64,000 nt of DNA from Aldehydirespirator sp965117015 (GTDB taxonomy: Bacteria; Actinomycetota; Acidimicrobiia; Acidimicrobiales; Aldehydirespiratoraceae): contig OZ220747.1 of assembly GCA_965117015.1 (NCBI GenBank), positions 1,736,001 through 1,800,000 of the forward strand, given 5' to 3'. Below, piece by piece: positions 16,856 to 26,113 of the stretch. Under the pieces are notes generated by a model. That model ran no database searches and was not told the DNA's origin. It worked only from the letters and a program-made list of their open reading frames with translations. Position 1 is the first letter of the stretch, and each line of letters opens with the position of its first letter. Both the position numbers and the translations under genes were made by a program.

Positions 16856-17947
16856 ATGCCGTCCGAGGAGGACTTCGAGGCACGAGAGGCGGTTCTGGCC
16901 CGGGTCGAGTCCTGGCGGCGGCGGGCGCCGAAGCTCACCGACGAGACCATCACCATGGCCCACGGGGCGGGCGGCAGGGCCAGCCAGTCGCTGCTCGAGG
17001 CCGTCATCCGTCCCGCCTTCTCCAACCCGGTGCTCGACTCGCTCGACGACGGTGCGGTGCTCGAGGTCGGGGATGGCCGGCGCCTGGCCGTCACCACCGA
17101 CGCCTTCGTGGTCACCCCGCGACGCTTCAACGGCGGCTCCATCGGCGACCTGGCCGTCAACGGCACCGTCAACGACCTGGCGGCCATGGGAGCCGAGCCC
17201 GCAGCGCTCACCGTCTCGCTGGTGCTGGAAGAGGGGCTGGCGGTCGATGAGCTGCGAGCCATCGTGGGCGATGTGGCCCGGTCCGCCGCGGCCGCGGGCG
17301 TCGATGTGGTGACCGGCGACACCAAGGTGGTCGAGCGGGGCGCGGCCGACGGCTGCTATATCACCACCACCGGGATCGGGTACGTGAGGTCGGGGGTGCG
17401 ACTGGACGCGATGTCGGTGCGGCCGTCGGACGCGGTGGTGCTGTCCGGCACGATCGGCGATCACGGCGTGGCTGTCATGGTGGCCCGCGGCGACCTGGCC
17501 CTGGCCGCCGACGTGCCGTCGGACACGGCCCCGCTGCACGAGCTTGTGTCGGCTCTGCTGTACGCGGTGCCGGCCACCAGGTGGCTGCGGGACCCGACCC
17601 GCGGCGGTGTCGCCTCCACCTGCAACGAGCTGGCCGCCGCGTCCGGGTTCGGGATCGAACTCGACGAGGCGGCCCTGCCGGTGCGGGGCGCGGTGGCCGG
17701 TGCCTGCGAGCTGCTGGGGCTTGATCCGCTCTACATCGCCAATGAGGGCAAGATGGTGGCGGTGGTTCCAGCCGAGGACGCCGAGACCGCGGTGCAGGCC
17801 ATGCGGGGCTGCGAGGCGGGCGCCGACGCCTGCGTCGTGGGCACCATCACCGATGAGCATCCCGGCCTGGTTCTGGTGCGTACCGGCTTCGGCGGCACCA
17901 GGATCGTCGACATGCTGGTAGGCGACCCCCTGCCCCGGATTTGCTGA
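16856..17947 (+). CDS. hypE: HypE carbamoyl dehydratase
   Basis: This 363-residue AIR-synthase-fold enzyme converts HypF-derived thiocarbamoyl on its C-terminal cysteine to thiocyanate, the source of the CN ligands. ITMAHGAGGRASQSLLE, VTTDAFVV, GGSIGDLAVNGTVNDLAAMGA and TRGGVASTCNELA are all present, and the protein ends in the required PRIC. The N-terminus is about 30 residues longer than in many homologues. It is the last hyp gene of the plus-strand operon. Confidence 0.96.
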   Translation: MPSEEDFEAREAVLARVESWRRRAPKLTDETITMAHGAGGRASQSLLEAVIRPAFSNPVLDSLDDGAVLEVGDGRRLAVTTDAFVVTPRRFNGGSIGDLAVNGTVNDLAAMGAEPAALTVSLVLEEGLAVDELRAIVGDVARSAAAAGVDVVTGDTKVVERGAADGCYITTTGIGYVRSGVRLDAMSVRPSDAVVLSGTIGDHGVAVMVARGDLALAADVPSDTAPLHELVSALLYAVPATRWLRDPTRGGVASTCNELAAASGFGIELDEAALPVRGAVAGACELLGLDPLYIANEGKMVAVVPAEDAETAVQAMRGCEAGADACVVGTITDEHPGLVLVRTGFGGTRIVDMLVGDPLPRIC

Positions 17948-18013
17948 TGATTGTGCCGTTCGCGACAGAGTGCTACCCATGAGCGGTCCGGGGCTCCGCG
18001 CCGGGAGAAGTCC

Positions 18014-19048
18014 ATGAGTCGCGCCGGGATCATCCGCTGCCTGCTGGCCGCGGTGCTGTTCGGAGCGTCGGCGCCGGCCGCGTCGGAACTGGCCGGCGAG
18101 GTGCCGTCGCTGATGCTGGCGGGCCTGCTGTACCTCGGCGCGGGGTTGGCCGTGGTCCCGTCGGTGGTCCGGAATCCGCCGAGCGCGGTGGCGCTGCGGC
18201 GAGACTGGCGCCCCGCGCTGGTGGCGGTCGTGGCCGGTGGTGCCATCGGGCCCGCCTTCTTGGTAGCGGGTCTGGCCCGCGCTCCCGCAGCCACGGCCTC
18301 GATCCTTCTCAACCTGGAGCTGGCCGCCACCGTTCTGCTGGCGGCCACCATCTTCCGGGAGCACTTGGGTCGCCGGGTCCTGACCGGCGCGGCGCTGGTG
18401 ACGGTGGCGGGGATGGTCCTGGCCTGGGAGCCCGGGTTCAAGCTGAGCCTGGGAGCGCTGCTGATCGCGGCTGCGTGTCTCTCATGGGGCGTCGACAATG
18501 GCGTGACGGCCAAGATCGACCAGCTCAGCCCCGAGCAGGTGGTCTTGCTGAAGGGTTTCGTGGCCGGCCTGGCCAACTTCGGGTTGGGCCTCGCCTTCGC
18601 TGGGGGGGCCACCGATGTCGGTCTCGGTGAGATCTTGGCCGGGCTGGCCATCGGCGCGGCCGGCTACGGAGCGTCGATAACGCTGTGGGTCAAAGGCGCC
18701 CGGGACCTGGGCGCGGCCCGGGGTCAGGTGATCTTCGCGGCCGCGCCCTTCATCGGAGCGATCATCGCCTGGTCGGTGCTGGGAGAGTCGGTCACCGTCG
18801 CGCAGCTGATCGCGGTCGTGATCGCGGCCGCCGGAGTGGGCGTGTCGTTGGAGTCCGCCCACGACCACCAGCACGCCCATGAGGCCACGGAGCACGAGCA
18901 CGAGCACAGCCACGACGACGACCATCACGACCACTCCCACGACGAGCCTGTCGAGGGCCGCCACACCCACGTCCATCAACATCGGCCGGTCGTGCACAGC
19001 CACCCCCACGTCCCCGACCTCCACCACCGCCACCGCCACGACGACTAG
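18014..19048 (+). CDS. EamA-family transporter with His-rich C-terminal tail
   Basis: This 344-residue protein has ten predicted membrane helices of the EamA type (two repeats, about residues 5-280), then a hydrophilic tail of about 65 residues in which nearly every second residue is His, Asp or Glu (HEHEHSHDDDHHDHSHDE). Such tails bind Ni or Co. Because it follows hypE in the same direction, a role in nickel or cobalt movement is likely. ATG at 18014 follows GGGAGAAG; an in-frame ATG 21 codons upstream would add a non-membrane leader. Direction of transport is not evident. Confidence 0.75.
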   Translation: MSRAGIIRCLLAAVLFGASAPAASELAGEVPSLMLAGLLYLGAGLAVVPSVVRNPPSAVALRRDWRPALVAVVAGGAIGPAFLVAGLARAPAATASILLNLELAATVLLAATIFREHLGRRVLTGAALVTVAGMVLAWEPGFKLSLGALLIAAACLSWGVDNGVTAKIDQLSPEQVVLLKGFVAGLANFGLGLAFAGGATDVGLGEILAGLAIGAAGYGASITLWVKGARDLGAARGQVIFAAAPFIGAIIAWSVLGESVTVAQLIAVVIAAAGVGVSLESAHDHQHAHEATEHEHEHSHDDDHHDHSHDEPVEGRHTHVHQHRPVVHSHPHVPDLHHRHRHDD

Positions 19049-19086
19049 CCACCGGATGTCGCACGACCCGGTTGAATGCGCCTCGG

Positions 19087-19133
19087 GAATTGGCAGCAGT
19101 ATGCACGGTATGCGTGCACGACGCTGCCAATTC
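19087..19133. repeat. 47-bp palindromic repeat, family A copy 3
   Basis: The arms GAATTGGCAGC and GCTGCCAATTC form a perfect 11-bp inverted repeat; inner TGCACG-gtatg-CGTGCA as in the two copies near 0.7 kb. It lies between the convergent His-tail transporter and CooC-like genes, where it can act as a bidirectional hairpin terminator. Confidence 0.85.
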
Positions 19134-19184
19134 GGCTGGGGGCGTGATCGGGAAGTACTCAGCGAGGGTGAGTCGGAGCGAGGT

Positions 19185-19949
19185 CTACTGCAGCACTCGC
19201 TGTTTGGCTGGCGTCACGAGCAGGTCCGTCAACGCCTCGATCGCGGCCCATACGGCGTTGGCCTGACCGCGCTCCAGCGCGATACCCGTCCGGTCGGCCT
19301 CGACAACGTCGCGGCTGGCTGGGACTACTACGTCGAGGGGGACGTCGTGGTCGGCGCACAGACGGGCCAGGAGGTCCTGCTGGTCGTCGCTGACCTTGTT
19401 GCCCGCGCCGAGGAAGGTGTCGATGCCCAGGTCGCGGGCCAGGGCGATCGTGCGACGGGCGGTGATGACCGCCTTGAGGCTGGGCTCCATTACCAGCACC
19501 AGCACATCGGCGTGGGCCAGCGTCCCGCCGGATCGGCTGAGATGCTCGATGCCCGCCTCCATGTCGACGATGGTGTCGTCGGTCTCGGTTTCGAGGGCCT
19601 CGCCCAGCAGGCTCCTGACGGTGGCGTGGCCGCCGCAGGTGCATCCCGCCGCGGCCTCGGTCACCCGCAACGCCGACATCACAGCCACGCCCGACGGGGT
19701 CTCCGCGGCATAGTCGGCCATCAGCTCGGCCACAGTGAGGTCGCCCCGCGAGCCGACGACGATCGATCGGGGCACCGTCGGCAGGGCCTCTGTCCGGACG
19801 GGGTCGAGCCCCAGCGAGAGCCCAAGGTTGGGGTTGGAGTCGGTGTCCACGGCCAGCACCCGGCGGCCGCGCTCCGCCAGCGACCGAGCCAGCAGCGCGC
19901 TGAGCGTGGTCTTGCCCACGCCACCCTTGCCCACAACCCCGATCTTCAT
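19185..19949 (-). CDS. CooC/MinD-type P-loop ATPase 2
   Basis: This 254-residue CooC-like ATPase has GKGGVGKTT (7-15), VLAVDTDSNPNLGLSLGL, the metal-binding CxC in AGCTCGGHATV (Cys103, Cys105), TIVDMEAGIEHLSRS and AGNKVSDD. It is closest in style to true CooC. It is encoded 43 bp downstream of hypF in the same direction, so it is likely co-transcribed with it and may deliver nickel in hydrogenase maturation. It is one of four such ATPases within 16 kb. Confidence 0.87.
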   Translation of the reverse strand: MKIGVVGKGGVGKTTLSALLARSLAERGRRVLAVDTDSNPNLGLSLGLDPVRTEALPTVPRSIVVGSRGDLTVAELMADYAAETPSGVAVMSALRVTEAAAGCTCGGHATVRSLLGEALETETDDTIVDMEAGIEHLSRSGGTLAHADVLVLVMEPSLKAVITARRTIALARDLGIDTFLGAGNKVSDDQQDLLARLCADHDVPLDVVVPASRDVVEADRTGIALERGQANAVWAAIEALTDLLVTPAKQRVLQ

Positions 19950-19992
19950 GGTGGCGATGCTCCTGCGTTGCGGCCGCTCGACCAGCTAGACG

Positions 19993-22254
19993 CTAGCCGC
20001 GGCCGGCGAGTACGGCCCTACCCACGGCTGCCTGGCCCAGGGCGATCCCTCCGTCGTTGGGCGGGACCTGACGGTGGCGGAGGACCTCGAATCCTGCCTC
20101 TTCCAGGTCGGGCACCAGAAGCTCCACCAGCCGGCGGTTCTGGAACACGCCGCCCGATAGGGCCACCGCCGACAGCCCGGTCGACTCGCGGGCCTGCCGG
20201 CTCGCGGCGACGGCCGCATCGCTAACCCACCGGTGGAATGCGCCCGCGATCAGCGGAGGCGGCTGCTCAGCCTGCAGGTCCGAGACGACGGCCTCGACAA
20301 CGGGGGAGAACTCGATCACGGCCGGCTCATCCTGGCTGATCTCGACGGGGTACCGCCTGACGTCCGGGCCTGCGGCCTGCTCGAGGCGGATGGCGGCCTG
20401 CCCCTCGTAGTTGGTCGTCCCGGCGATCCCGCACAGGGCCGCCATCGAGTCGAACAGGCGGCCCATCGATGTCGTGAGGATCGACTGGCCCGGACGGCAC
20501 TGGTCCAGTACCTGCACCACATCGTCTCCCTGCCCGGCCAGCCCGGGAATGGGGGGCAGGTCCGCGCCGAACGTCGCGGCGAGATGGGCCAGTGCCATGC
20601 GCCAGGGCTGGCGGATGGCGGCGGTGCCGCCGGGCATGGGCACCGGCCGCAGGTGGGCGAAGCGCTCGTAGCCGCCGGCGTCGCCCACCAGGATCTCGCC
20701 GCCCCACAGGGTTCCGTCGGTGCCCCACCCCATCCCGTCGAACATCACGCCTATGGCCGGGCCGCGGAAGCCGGCGTCGGTGAGGCAGGACGCCAGGTGG
20801 GCGTGGTGGTGCTGCACTCCCAGCCGGGGCGCGAGGTCGGCGCTGGCCGCGAACTTGGTCGACAGGTACTCGGGATGGAGGTCGTGAACCAGTAGTTCGG
20901 GCGTGGCCCGGGTCAACTCAAGCAGGTCGGCCACCGCGGTTTCGAAGGCACCCAGCGCGGCCGGATGCTCCAGGTCGCCGAGGTGCACGGACATGTGGGC
21001 GTCGGCGCCGAGGGCGAGGCAGACCGTGCTCTTGAGTTCCGCACCCACGGCCAGCACGGGCGGCCCGGCGCGGTCCAGCCGCACCGTGCCGGGCGCGTAG
21101 CCGCGCGCCCGGCGCAGCAGCTGGAAGCCACCGTGAACTACATGGCCGACGGAGTCGTCGGCCCGGCGTTCGATCACCCTGTTGTGGCGCAGCACTGCGT
21201 CGGCTATGTCCCCGAGTTCGGCGCGCACCCGGGCGTCGTCGGTGACGATGGGCTCCTCGGAGCGATTGCCGCTGGTGCACACCAGCGGCAGCCCGGTCTC
21301 GGCGGCCAGCAGCGTGTGCATGGGCGTCGCCGGGAGCATCACCCCCAGCAGCTTGGTGTCGGGGGCGACCTCAGCCGCGACCGCGGCCGGCTCCCGCCGC
21401 GGCGCCAGCACGATGGGTGCTTCGGGTCCGCTCAGAGCCCGGGCCGCCAGATCGTCTAGATCGACGAGTTCCCGTGCCGCGGCAACAGAGGGGACCAGCA
21501 GGGCGAACGGCTTCTCCTCGCGGTGTTTGCGCAGCCGCAGCCGGGTCACCGCACGGCTGTCGTCGGCCCGGCAGGCCAGCTGATAGCCGCCCAGGCCCTT
21601 GATGGCGACGATGCGGCCCGCCCGCAGCAGTGCGGCGGCCTCGGCTACGGGGTCACCGGCGACGGGCTCGGCGGACATCGATTCCAGCACCAGCCACGGA
21701 CCGCAATCGCCGCAGCACACGGCCTGGGCGTGGTGGCGGCGGTCGGCCGGGTCCCGGTACTCCGCCTCGCACGCCTCGCACAGATCGAAGGCCGCCATCG
21801 AGGTGCGCTCCCGGTCATACGGCAGGCTCCGCACGACGGTGTAGCGGGGCCCGCAGTCCGTGCAGCAGGTGAAGGCGTACCGGTACCGGCGCCCGCCGGG
21901 ATCCGCGATCTCGGCAAGGCACGCCGGGCAGGTGGCGACATCGGGAGGCACGGTGCCGGTGACCGTGCCCGACCCGGGCGTGCTCGGCGACAGAGAGAAG
22001 CCACTCTCACCCTCGACTGCGGCGAGATCGGCGGAGCGAACCGAGTCGACCCGAGCCAGCGGAGGGGCCTCGGCCGCGACTCGCGCCTCGAACTCGTCTA
22101 GGTCGGCATGCCGGCCCTGGACCTCGCACCAGACACCCTCGTCGTCGTTGCCGGCCGCACCGGTCAGCGACAGGCTCCGGGCCAGCCGGTGCAGGTGGGG
22201 CCGGAACCCCACGCCCTGAACGGTGCCGGATATGCGCAGGTGTCTACGTCTCAT
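19993..22254 (-). CDS. hypF: HypF carbamoyltransferase
   Basis: This 753-residue enzyme transfers the carbamoyl group from carbamoyl phosphate to the HypE cysteine. Domains in order: acylphosphatase (GTVQGVGFRPHLHRLA, residues about 10-25), two zinc fingers (CPACLAEIAD...CCTDCGPRYT and CEACEAEYRD...CCGDCGP), YrdC-like ATP domain (GGYQLACRADD, about 220 on), and Kae1-like domain (LGVQHHHAHLASCL, ALSGGVFQNRRL). Length is normal. The promoter region, shared with the divergent ABC importer, contains operator copy 2. Confidence 0.97.
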   Translation of the reverse strand: MRRRHLRISGTVQGVGFRPHLHRLARSLSLTGAAGNDDEGVWCEVQGRHADLDEFEARVAAEAPPLARVDSVRSADLAAVEGESGFSLSPSTPGSGTVTGTVPPDVATCPACLAEIADPGGRRYRYAFTCCTDCGPRYTVVRSLPYDRERTSMAAFDLCEACEAEYRDPADRRHHAQAVCCGDCGPWLVLESMSAEPVAGDPVAEAAALLRAGRIVAIKGLGGYQLACRADDSRAVTRLRLRKHREEKPFALLVPSVAAARELVDLDDLAARALSGPEAPIVLAPRREPAAVAAEVAPDTKLLGVMLPATPMHTLLAAETGLPLVCTSGNRSEEPIVTDDARVRAELGDIADAVLRHNRVIERRADDSVGHVVHGGFQLLRRARGYAPGTVRLDRAGPPVLAVGAELKSTVCLALGADAHMSVHLGDLEHPAALGAFETAVADLLELTRATPELLVHDLHPEYLSTKFAASADLAPRLGVQHHHAHLASCLTDAGFRGPAIGVMFDGMGWGTDGTLWGGEILVGDAGGYERFAHLRPVPMPGGTAAIRQPWRMALAHLAATFGADLPPIPGLAGQGDDVVQVLDQCRPGQSILTTSMGRLFDSMAALCGIAGTTNYEGQAAIRLEQAAGPDVRRYPVEISQDEPAVIEFSPVVEAVVSDLQAEQPPPLIAGAFHRWVSDAAVAASRQARESTGLSAVALSGGVFQNRRLVELLVPDLEEAGFEVLRHRQVPPNDGGIALGQAAVGRAVLAGRG

Positions 22255-22296
22255 TGGTCGGGCATGGTCCGTGCTGTAGAGGCACCGTTACCTTTA

Positions 22297-22317
22297 CTAG
22301 ATGCAATTTACAGATAG
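22297..22317. promoter_or_regulatory. 21-bp palindromic operator, copy 2 (weaker)
   Basis: The left half CTAGATGCAA is a perfect match to the other copies; the right half TTACAGATAG is degenerate (seven of ten pairing). It lies between the divergent hypF and ABC-importer operons, with its right half overlapping a -35 box for the importer. Same spacing and length as copies at 12067 and 29775. Confidence 0.5.
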
Positions 22318-22335
22318 TGGAATTGACTCGACTAT
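22307..22335 (+). promoter_or_regulatory. Candidate promoter of ABC importer operon
   Basis: TTTACA (22307-22312) and GACTAT (22330-22335) are spaced by 17 bp. The -35 falls inside the palindromic operator, which would allow repression or class-II-like activation. Confidence 0.4.
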
Positions 22336-22351
22336 CCGGTATCTCTAGCTT

Positions 22352-22390
22352 GCCTTGCCACTCGGCCCGTGAGTTGACATGGGGCAAGGC
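22352..22390 (+). promoter_or_regulatory. Structured 5' leader of ABC importer
   Basis: GCCTTGCC (22352-22359) pairs with GGCAAGGC (22383-22390), enclosing a shorter ACTC/GAGT stem. The hairpin ends 24 nt before the importer's first ATG. It could be a leader regulatory structure; it matches no riboswitch I can recognise. Confidence 0.35.
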
Positions 22391-22414
22391 CTGCTCATTG
22401 CGAAAGGACAAAGC

Positions 22415-24175
22415 ATGCGACGACTGAGACTGCTGGGCGCGATCCTGGCGCTGGCCCTGGTGGCCGCCGCTTGCGGCGACGACGGTGACGGACCGGCGTC
22501 GCAGCCTGCGGCACCGGCCGAGGAGCCCGCAGCTGAACAGCCCGCGCCCGAGGAGCCGGCCGCCGAGGAGCCGGCTGCGGAATCCGAGGCAGCTGAGGAA
22601 CCGGCCGCTGAGGAGCCTGAGCCGGCCGCCGAGGAGCCGGCTGCGGAGCCGGGGCCGGAACCGGAGGAGACCCCCTATGTGGCACCCGTCGGCGGCACTC
22701 TGGTCGTCGCGCTGTCCGACGATCCCGGCCACTTCAACCCCGGCATCACCACCGGATTCAATGTGCACGCCGTCACCGGATCGATGTTCAACGGGCTCGT
22801 CGAACTGGACGACAACGCCAACCCCCATCCGGACCTGGCCCAGAGCTGGGAGGTGAGCGACGACAGCACCCAGTACACCTTCCATCTGGCCGAAGGTGTC
22901 CGCTGGCACGACGGCGAGCCCATGACCTCGGCCGATGTGAAGTTCACCTTCGAGAACGTCCTGCTGAGCTACCACTCCCGCACGAAGGGCGGTCTCAGCA
23001 GCATCCTCGAGTCGATCGACACTCCCGACGACACCACGGTCGTGTTCAACTTCACGCAGCCCTACGCCGCCCTGCTGCAGCGGCTCAACTCCACCGAGGC
23101 ACCGATCCTTCCCAAGCACATCTATGAGGGCGTCGACGACGTCCAGACCGCGGACGCCAACCTCGCACCGGTGGGCACCGGACCGTTCAAGCTGGAGTCC
23201 TACGACATCGACAACGAGATCACGCTGGTCCGCAACGACGACTACTTCAAGGAGGGCCTGCCCTACCTCGACCGGGTCGTGTTCAGGGTGATCCCGGACC
23301 AGAACACCCAGGTCCTGGCCCTCGAGGAGGGCGAGGTCGACTACATCTGGCGGGTCCCCGGCGGCGAGATCGAGCGCCTCAGCGGCGACGACTCCATAAC
23401 GCTGCACAACGTCAACAGCGGTCCCGGCGGCGGCTTCTGCATTCCGACCCTCACCTTCAACTCGGAACGCGAGGTCTTCAGCGATCTGCGGGTGCGCCAG
23501 GCCATAGCCCACGCCGTCAACCGTGAGCAGATGCTGGCTCAGGTCATCTTCGGCCAGGGCCGGGTTGCCACCGGACCCATCAACAGCCAGATGGCCTTCG
23601 CCTACACCGACGACGTGACCGGCTACCCCTATGATGTCGACCGGGCCAACGCGCTGCTCGACGAGGCCGGCTACGCCTCCGACGGGACCCGTTTCGGCAT
23701 CGACCTGCTGGTGTTCAGCTTCGGCGTGTTCCCCAAGTACGCCGAGGTCATGCGACAGAACCTCGCTGAGGTCGGCATCGATGTGGAGGTCATGCCCCTC
23801 GACCGCAGCGCCTTCATCCCGAAGGTGTTCACCGAGCGCGACTTCGACACCAACATCATCAGCTACTGCAACAACACCGACCCGTCCATCGGCGTGGCGC
23901 GCATGTACATCTCCAGCAACATCGGCGACATCCCGTTCTCGAACGGGGCGGCGTACGTCAACCCGGCCATCGATGTGCTGTTCGACGAAGCGGCCAGCAC
24001 TCCCGACGTCGCCCGCCGGGGCGAGCTCTACGGCGAGATCCAGAAGATCCTCACCGCTGAGCTGCCCTACCTGTGGCTGGTCGAGGCCCAGTTCACGGCG
24101 GGCTCGGGCGCCAATGTCCGCGGTCTGCAGGCCAACTCCGGCCATGTCGCCGAGACCGCCTACTTCGAGGAGTAG
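22415..24175 (+). CDS. ABC substrate-binding lipoprotein, SBP family 5 (NikA/DppA type)
   Basis: This 586-residue extracellular binding lipoprotein has a signal peptide with lipobox ending AAAC (cleavage before Cys about 23), then a low-complexity Glu-Pro-Ala linker of about 60 residues (EEPAAEEP repeats) and the SBP_bac_5 fold (GGTLVVALSDDPGHFNPGI, WEVSDDSTQYTFHLAEGVRWHDG). The family binds peptides or nickel chelates. It lies beside hypF under a palindrome shared with the hydrogenase operon, so nickel is the favoured substrate. ATG at 22415 is preceded by AAAGGA; the earlier ATG at 22379 lies in a hairpin. Confidence 0.85.
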   Translation: MRRLRLLGAILALALVAAACGDDGDGPASQPAAPAEEPAAEQPAPEEPAAEEPAAESEAAEEPAAEEPEPAAEEPAAEPGPEPEETPYVAPVGGTLVVALSDDPGHFNPGITTGFNVHAVTGSMFNGLVELDDNANPHPDLAQSWEVSDDSTQYTFHLAEGVRWHDGEPMTSADVKFTFENVLLSYHSRTKGGLSSILESIDTPDDTTVVFNFTQPYAALLQRLNSTEAPILPKHIYEGVDDVQTADANLAPVGTGPFKLESYDIDNEITLVRNDDYFKEGLPYLDRVVFRVIPDQNTQVLALEEGEVDYIWRVPGGEIERLSGDDSITLHNVNSGPGGGFCIPTLTFNSEREVFSDLRVRQAIAHAVNREQMLAQVIFGQGRVATGPINSQMAFAYTDDVTGYPYDVDRANALLDEAGYASDGTRFGIDLLVFSFGVFPKYAEVMRQNLAEVGIDVEVMPLDRSAFIPKVFTERDFDTNIISYCNNTDPSIGVARMYISSNIGDIPFSNGAAYVNPAIDVLFDEAASTPDVARRGELYGEIQKILTAELPYLWLVEAQFTAGSGANVRGLQANSGHVAETAYFEE

Positions 24176-24207
24176 AACCTAGCCGAGACCATCGAGAGGA
24201 GGCGCTT

Positions 24208-25173
24208 CTGGTCCGATACACCGTGCGACGCCTCCTGCAGGCCGTGCCGCTCGTGTTCGGCGCGTCGGTGGTGACGTGGATCCTGATCCACGCCGCGCCC
24301 GGCGATCCGATCGTCGCCCTGGCGGGCGAGGACGGCGACGCCGGCTACTACGCCATGATGCGGGAGCGGTTCGGGCTCGACCGGCCGCTGCACGAGCAGC
24401 TCTTCGTGTATCTGGGCCGCCTCCTCCAAGGCGACCTGGGTTTCTCCTACCGGCAGAACCGGTCGGCGGTCGGCGTGATCCTCGACCAGCTGCCGGCCAC
24501 GCTGCTGCTCATGGTCCCGGCGCTGGCTATCGCCACCGTCATCGGGATCAGCGTCGGGACGGTGGCCGCGGCCCGCAGGAACTCGGCGCTGGACAACACG
24601 GCCCGCACTGCCACCCTGCTGGGTCACGCCGTGCCGGTCTTCTGGCTGTCGCAGGTGCTGCTGCTGTTGTTCGCGCTGCGCTTCGACTGGTTCCCGGTGC
24701 AGGGCCGCAGCGACGCCCGAGCCGACTACGAGGGGTTGCGGGCCGTGCTCGATGTGGCCCACCACATGGTGCTGCCCGTCGTCGCGCTGGTGACGGTGTA
24801 CGTGCCGCCGATCATGCGGGTCACGCGGGCCGCAGTGATCGAGAACCTCGACGAGATGTACATACGGGCGGCCCGGGCCCGGGGCCAGTCGCGCCGCCGG
24901 GTGCTGATCCGCCACGCCCTGCCCAACGCCATGCTGCCCATCGTCACCGTGATCGGGAGCCAGATCGGCTTCATGTTCGCCGGCTCGGTGCTGGTGGAGA
25001 CGGTGTTCGCCTGGCCGGGTTTGGGCCGGCTGCTGCTGAGCGCCATCCTGGCCCGCGACTTCGCCATCATCACCGCGATGCTGCTGATGCTGTCGGTGAC
25101 CATCATCTTGATGAACCTCATCACCGACCTCGTGTACTCGCTGCTGGACCCGCGGGTGCGTCATGGCACTTGA
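24208..25173 (+). CDS. ABC permease, NikB/DppB type (CTG start)
   Basis: This 321-residue permease begins VRYTVRRLLQAVPLVFGASVV and ILIHAAPGDP, the usual N-terminus of NikB/DppB/OppB proteins. About six helices and the EAA-loop region (RAARARGQSRRRVLIRHALPNA) are present. No ATG, GTG or TTG precedes this segment, but AGAGGAGG stands 5 nt before a CTG at 24208, so CTG is the likely start; the next in-frame GTG would remove conserved residues. The stop overlaps the next permease gene by 11 bp. Confidence 0.88.
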   Translation: MVRYTVRRLLQAVPLVFGASVVTWILIHAAPGDPIVALAGEDGDAGYYAMMRERFGLDRPLHEQLFVYLGRLLQGDLGFSYRQNRSAVGVILDQLPATLLLMVPALAIATVIGISVGTVAAARRNSALDNTARTATLLGHAVPVFWLSQVLLLLFALRFDWFPVQGRSDARADYEGLRAVLDVAHHMVLPVVALVTVYVPPIMRVTRAAVIENLDEMYIRAARARGQSRRRVLIRHALPNAMLPIVTVIGSQIGFMFAGSVLVETVFAWPGLGRLLLSAILARDFAIITAMLLMLSVTIILMNLITDLVYSLLDPRVRHGT

Positions 25174-26113
25174 GGGACCCGTCGCCGAGCAGCGGATCTC
25201 GCTGCGGGATAGGGCCGCCGGCCGCCGTCGCCCATCAGGTTCGGACCAGGCGGACCACGACAGGACCCGGGGGGTCAAGGCCTCCTGGAGGAGGTTCGCG
25301 TCCAGCCCCGTGGCCGTGATCGGGCTCGTGCTGACCGCCCTGTTCGTGCTGGTTGCCGCATTGGCCACCTACATCGCCCCCACTGACCCGTTCTCGTTCG
25401 CGGGAACACCGTTCGAACCGCCGTCACCAAAGCACTGGCTCGGCACCGACGACCTGGGGCGCGACGTGTTCGCCGGTGTGGTCCACGGCGCCCGCACAAG
25501 CCTGTTGGTCGGGGTGGCCGTGGCCGGGGCGTCGCTGGTCATCGGCACCGTCGTTGGAGGCGTGGCCGGCTTCGCGGGCGGCAAGGTCGATGATCTGCTG
25601 ATGCGCTTTACCGAGCTGTCGCAGGTCCTGCCCCGGTTCTTCCTTGCGCTGACGGTGGTGGCCCTGTTCGGGCCGGGGCTGAGGAACATGGTGCTCGTCC
25701 TCGCGCTGACCTCCTGGGAGTTGACCGCCCGGGTGGCCCGGTCGGGGGTGCTGGCCGTGAAGGAACTCGAGTACGTGACCGCGGCCGAGGCGCTCGGGTC
25801 GTCGTCGTGGCGCAACCTGCGGACGCACGTGCTTCCCAACACGATCGCACCGGTGGTGGCCCTGGCGTCGTTGCAGGTGGGCGGGGCCATCCTGATCGAG
25901 GCCAGCCTGAGCTTCCTCGGGCTGGGCGACCCCAACGTGATCAGTTGGGGCTACATGCTCAACAACGCCCAGTCGTTCGTGCGGCGGGCCTGGTGGATGT
26001 CGGTCTTCCCCGGCTTGGCCATTGCGGTGGCGGTGCTGGGGGTCAACCTGCTCGGCGATGCCCTCAACGACTTCTGGAACCCCAGATCGCGGAGCTCGGG
26101 GGCCGCGGGATGA
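25163..26113 (+). CDS. ABC permease, NikC/DppC type
   Basis: This 316-residue permease has a long cytoplasmic N-terminus of about 50 residues, then six helices. Landmarks are HWLGTDDLGRDVFAGVVHGARTSLLVG and the EAA loop AAEALGSSSWRNLRTHVLPNTIAPVV, both diagnostic for the OppC/DppC/NikC family. It pairs with the upstream permease. It overlaps the gene before it by 11 bp and the ATPase gene after it by ATGA. Confidence 0.92.
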   Translation: MALEGPVAEQRISLRDRAAGRRRPSGSDQADHDRTRGVKASWRRFASSPVAVIGLVLTALFVLVAALATYIAPTDPFSFAGTPFEPPSPKHWLGTDDLGRDVFAGVVHGARTSLLVGVAVAGASLVIGTVVGGVAGFAGGKVDDLLMRFTELSQVLPRFFLALTVVALFGPGLRNMVLVLALTSWELTARVARSGVLAVKELEYVTAAEALGSSSWRNLRTHVLPNTIAPVVALASLQVGGAILIEASLSFLGLGDPNVISWGYMLNNAQSFVRRAWWMSVFPGLAIAVAVLGVNLLGDALNDFWNPRSRSSGAAG

